From contig NZ_LHVE01000020.1 of the NCBI RefSeq assembly GCF_001269655.1, forward strand, positions 558,001 to 622,000: a stretch of 64,000 nt of DNA. The letters are read 5' to 3'. The position numbers and the translations under genes are program-made. This document shows, piece by piece, positions 62,275 to 64,000 of the stretch (position 1 is the stretch's first letter; the number at the start of each line of letters is the position of its first letter). The stretch is from Pseudomonas thivervalensis (GTDB taxonomy: Bacteria > Pseudomonadota > Gammaproteobacteria > Pseudomonadales > Pseudomonadaceae). The notes beneath the pieces were generated by a model. That model was not told the DNA's origin. It saw only the letters and a program-made list of their open reading frames with translations, and ran no database searches.

Positions 62275-63454
62275 TGAAACCTCCTTGGTCAATTTTCGTA
62301 CAGCGCGCCCAGCCGATTGCCCGTTGGCTACCCGCCGCCAAGCGGCCTTCCTGAATGCGGGTGAAGGTAAGCAGTCCGGGGGTTTGTTGCAACGTATAAC
62401 CGGCCAAGGCATCGACGCCGTCACATGCGCCGACAGCAAGGGTCAGGCGCTGAGGCCAGGGGCTGTCGAGATTGCCCTGGTTGACCAGGCGGATATCGTA
62501 CAAACCGCCCTGCTCCGCCCACTGCAACGCCAGGCGACTGTCCAAGTGATCGCCCCGAGCGACAGCGCCGAGCGTGGTCAGGCTCCACGCCCGACGGTCG
62601 CCGGCCAGGGGCAGGCGAAACCAGATCAGCCCGGCGAGATGTCGCGGCGGATCAGCCCGCAGATCCGTTGCAAGCCCGGCCACGTGTTGCGGATCGGCCA
62701 GCAACTCCCGACGCTCGCCACCGCGGTCGATCGGCACCTCGCTTTCCACCACCGGCACGCCGCTCTCCTGGGTCAGCAGCGCCACGCCGTAGGCCGGCAG
62801 GGCCAGATAAAACGGCTTGGTGGTGATGTCACCCCAGCGTAGCGCCCACTGCCGGGCCTGTTTCGGATCGAACAGGCCTTGCCGAGGATCGCTCACCGCA
62901 TGGACCTGCAGCACACTGCTGTCCACCGCATCCAACACCCCCGACAATGCAGGACTGTCGAGCCAGGCCGGTAGCGCCGTGATGCTGAGCCGCAGGTCGG
63001 CCGGCAGGATGTGCCGCAGTTGGGCGAGGAAATTTCCATAGGCCGGCAGCCGTGCATTGCCAGCATCGTGGTCGATCTCCACGCCCACCGGGGCCAGGCC
63101 TTGGGCCTGCCAATCGCCCAGCACTTGCTGGATTTGCGCGATGACCTCGTCCTGGTCCAGGGCCTTGAGCTGGCCGTCCAGGCGAATCACGGCGATCAGC
63201 GGACGACCGTCCGCCTTGAGCAGGGCTGGATCGATCCGCGCACGGCGCCAGCCCGCCCCGGGAAACGCCTGCAACGCCAGCACTCGTAGCGTAGAGAAAT
63301 CGCCGCGACTTTGGAGCAACGCCTGCCCGTGGGCCGGGGTCCATTGGCGTTGCCAAATGTAGAGCTGTTGATCGAGGGCCGGGGCCGGAGGTTGTTCGCA
63401 GGCCCCCAGAAGCAACACGGCGAGGACCAGGAAGAGCCGGGAAAAAACAGTCAT
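62261..63454 (-). CDS. DUF3142 lipoprotein
   Basis: This 397-residue protein has a lipoprotein signal (LFLVLAVLLLGAC, lipobox L-G-A-C) and a DUF3142 domain: YIWQRQWTPAHGQALLQSRGDFSTLRVLAL, VGVEIDHDAGNARLPAYGNFLAQLR and FYLALPAYGVALL, suggesting a glycosidase-like (TIM-barrel) fold. The E-I-D-H-D element resembles a barrel active-site strand, which is inference. Its end overlaps the start of the helical-repeat gene, so the two are one operon and may act together at the cell surface. Confidence 0.85.
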   Translation of the reverse strand: MTVFSRLFLVLAVLLLGACEQPPAPALDQQLYIWQRQWTPAHGQALLQSRGDFSTLRVLALQAFPGAGWRRARIDPALLKADGRPLIAVIRLDGQLKALDQDEVIAQIQQVLGDWQAQGLAPVGVEIDHDAGNARLPAYGNFLAQLRHILPADLRLSITALPAWLDSPALSGVLDAVDSSVLQVHAVSDPRQGLFDPKQARQWALRWGDITTKPFYLALPAYGVALLTQESGVPVVESEVPIDRGGERRELLADPQHVAGLATDLRADPPRHLAGLIWFRLPLAGDRRAWSLTTLGAVARGDHLDSRLALQWAEQGGLYDIRLVNQGNLDSPWPQRLTLAVGACDGVDALAGYTLQQTPGLLTFTRIQEGRLAAGSQRAIGWARCTKIDQGGFNVYP

Positions 63455-63511
63455 GAAGCCTTACCACTCATAAAGCCCGGCAGATTACGCCACTCGGATC
63501 CTAGCGAATAC

Positions 63512-63604
63512 CTGTGGCGAGGGAGCTTGCTCCCGCTTGGGTGCGCAGCGCCCACCAAAAGGGGTCGCTGCGCAACCCAGCGGGAGCAAGCTCCCTCGCC
63601 ACAG
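63512..63604. repeat. REPIN (paired REP with extended arms)
   Basis: 39-bp arms (CTGTGGCGAGGGAGCTTGCT plus CCCGCT..GGGTGCGCAGCG) and the inverted copy at 63566-63604 are nearly perfect around a 15-base loop. It lies between the methyltransferase gene and the DUF3142 gene. Confidence 0.88.
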
Positions 63605-63629
63605 TAAGCACCATCACTACAAGGGGGTG

Positions 63630-64000
63630 TTATGAAAGCGCGCCAGGCTTACGCGCAATAATCACCTGACTCTTGGCCACCACCGCGTCCAGCGCCTGCT
63701 TGATCTGCGCACCGCGTGGCGAACTCAGCACCGCTTGCCAAGTGTCGGCCCAATGCTTGAGCAATGGATGGTCGGGGTTGCTGAAATCGACCTTGGCTTC
63801 CCAGAACAGCAACATCCACATCGACCAGTAGAAACCGTATTGGCTGTGGCTCAATACCTCCAGCCCGGCCTCGCTGACCATCGCCTTGAACTGCTCTTCG
63901 CTGATGATGCGAATGTGGTTGGGTTTGCGGAAGTACTCCGGCGCGGCGATGTCTTTTTGCAGGTCTTCGGAGCTGGGGTGCGGCACGCTCAGCAAGTACA
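63630..64000 (-). CDS. C-terminal part of a SAM-dependent methyltransferase
   Basis: This is the final 123 residues of a gene that continues past the right edge. YLLSVPHPSSEDLQKDIAAP, then EYFRKPNHIRIISEEQFKAMVSEAGLEVLSHSQYGFYWSMWMLLFWE, looks like the late half of a class I methyltransferase (the post-motif segment where the second half-domain begins with HIRIISEEQFKAMVSEAG). The SAM-binding motifs would lie outside the window, so the assignment is tentative. Confidence 0.6.
   Translation of the reverse strand, partial: YLLSVPHPSSEDLQKDIAAPEYFRKPNHIRIISEEQFKAMVSEAGLEVLSHSQYGFYWSMWMLLFWEAKVDFSNPDHPLLKHWADTWQAVLSSPRGAQIKQALDAVVAKSQVIIARKPGALS

Overview
The window is chromosomal DNA of a GC-rich gamma-proteobacterium, almost certainly a member of the Pseudomonas fluorescens group. 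Gene content, codon choice and the many Pseudomonas-type REP palindromes agree with this. Two blocks match, from memory, gene orders near the replication origin of P. aeruginosa: pycB-pycA-pycR-rpiR-GGDEF/EAL-uvrD, and a zinc (Zur) island with two COG0523 GTPases, DUF1826 and folE2. Three ParB-binding parS palindromes (45284, 45800, 55224) independently place the window close to oriC. I see no tRNA, rRNA, CRISPR array, prophage or intact insertion sequence.

Region 1 (1-22.4 kb) is accessory-rich. A polyamine pair (acetylpolyamine deacetylase plus polyamine-binding protein) is followed by a giant DUF6543 'dermonecrotic toxin-like' gene whose 2.45-kb core is tandemly duplicated. A MocR/PaiB/GNAT cluster comes next. 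A second giant DUF6543 protein, read toward the first, carries what looks like an OTU cysteine-protease domain with its catalytic histidine motif placed before the cysteine motif (a permuted OTU). After that come homocysteine S-methyltransferase, divergent from an amino-acid-type ABC binding protein and permease without an ATPase, a broken small gene at a MITE-like element, and an autotransporter.

Region 2 (24.4-41.5 kb) is mostly housekeeping: two-subunit pyruvate carboxylase with its LysR regulator, an RpiR/HexR-like repressor with a perfect palindromic operator at its own promoter, a PAS-GGDEF-EAL protein, UvrD helicase, a Tim44-like protein, an SMI1/KNR4 protein, a CPA2 antiporter, an acyl-CoA thioesterase, PdxY and a DUF3301 protein.

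Region 3 (41.5-58.3 kb) is dominated by zinc homeostasis. Two perfect GTTATA-N-TATAAC Zur-type boxes sit before COG0523-DUF1826 with a divergent secreted protein, and before folE2-ATPase-permease-binding protein. A second zinc-linked operon (three SPFH/band-7 proteins, one with a His-rich N-terminus, then an HmtA-like P-type ATPase) has degenerate Zur half-sites upstream. DUF3617, cardiolipin synthase and cyclopropane fatty acid synthase genes lie between the two. Region 4 (58.4-64 kb) has a dihydrolipoyl dehydrogenase, a secreted helical-repeat protein, a DUF3142 lipoprotein and the end of a methyltransferase gene.

The most interesting items are the candidate permuted OTU toxin, the duplicated toxin, the parS sites embedded in coding sequence within the zinc loci, and the uncharacterised members of the zinc island.
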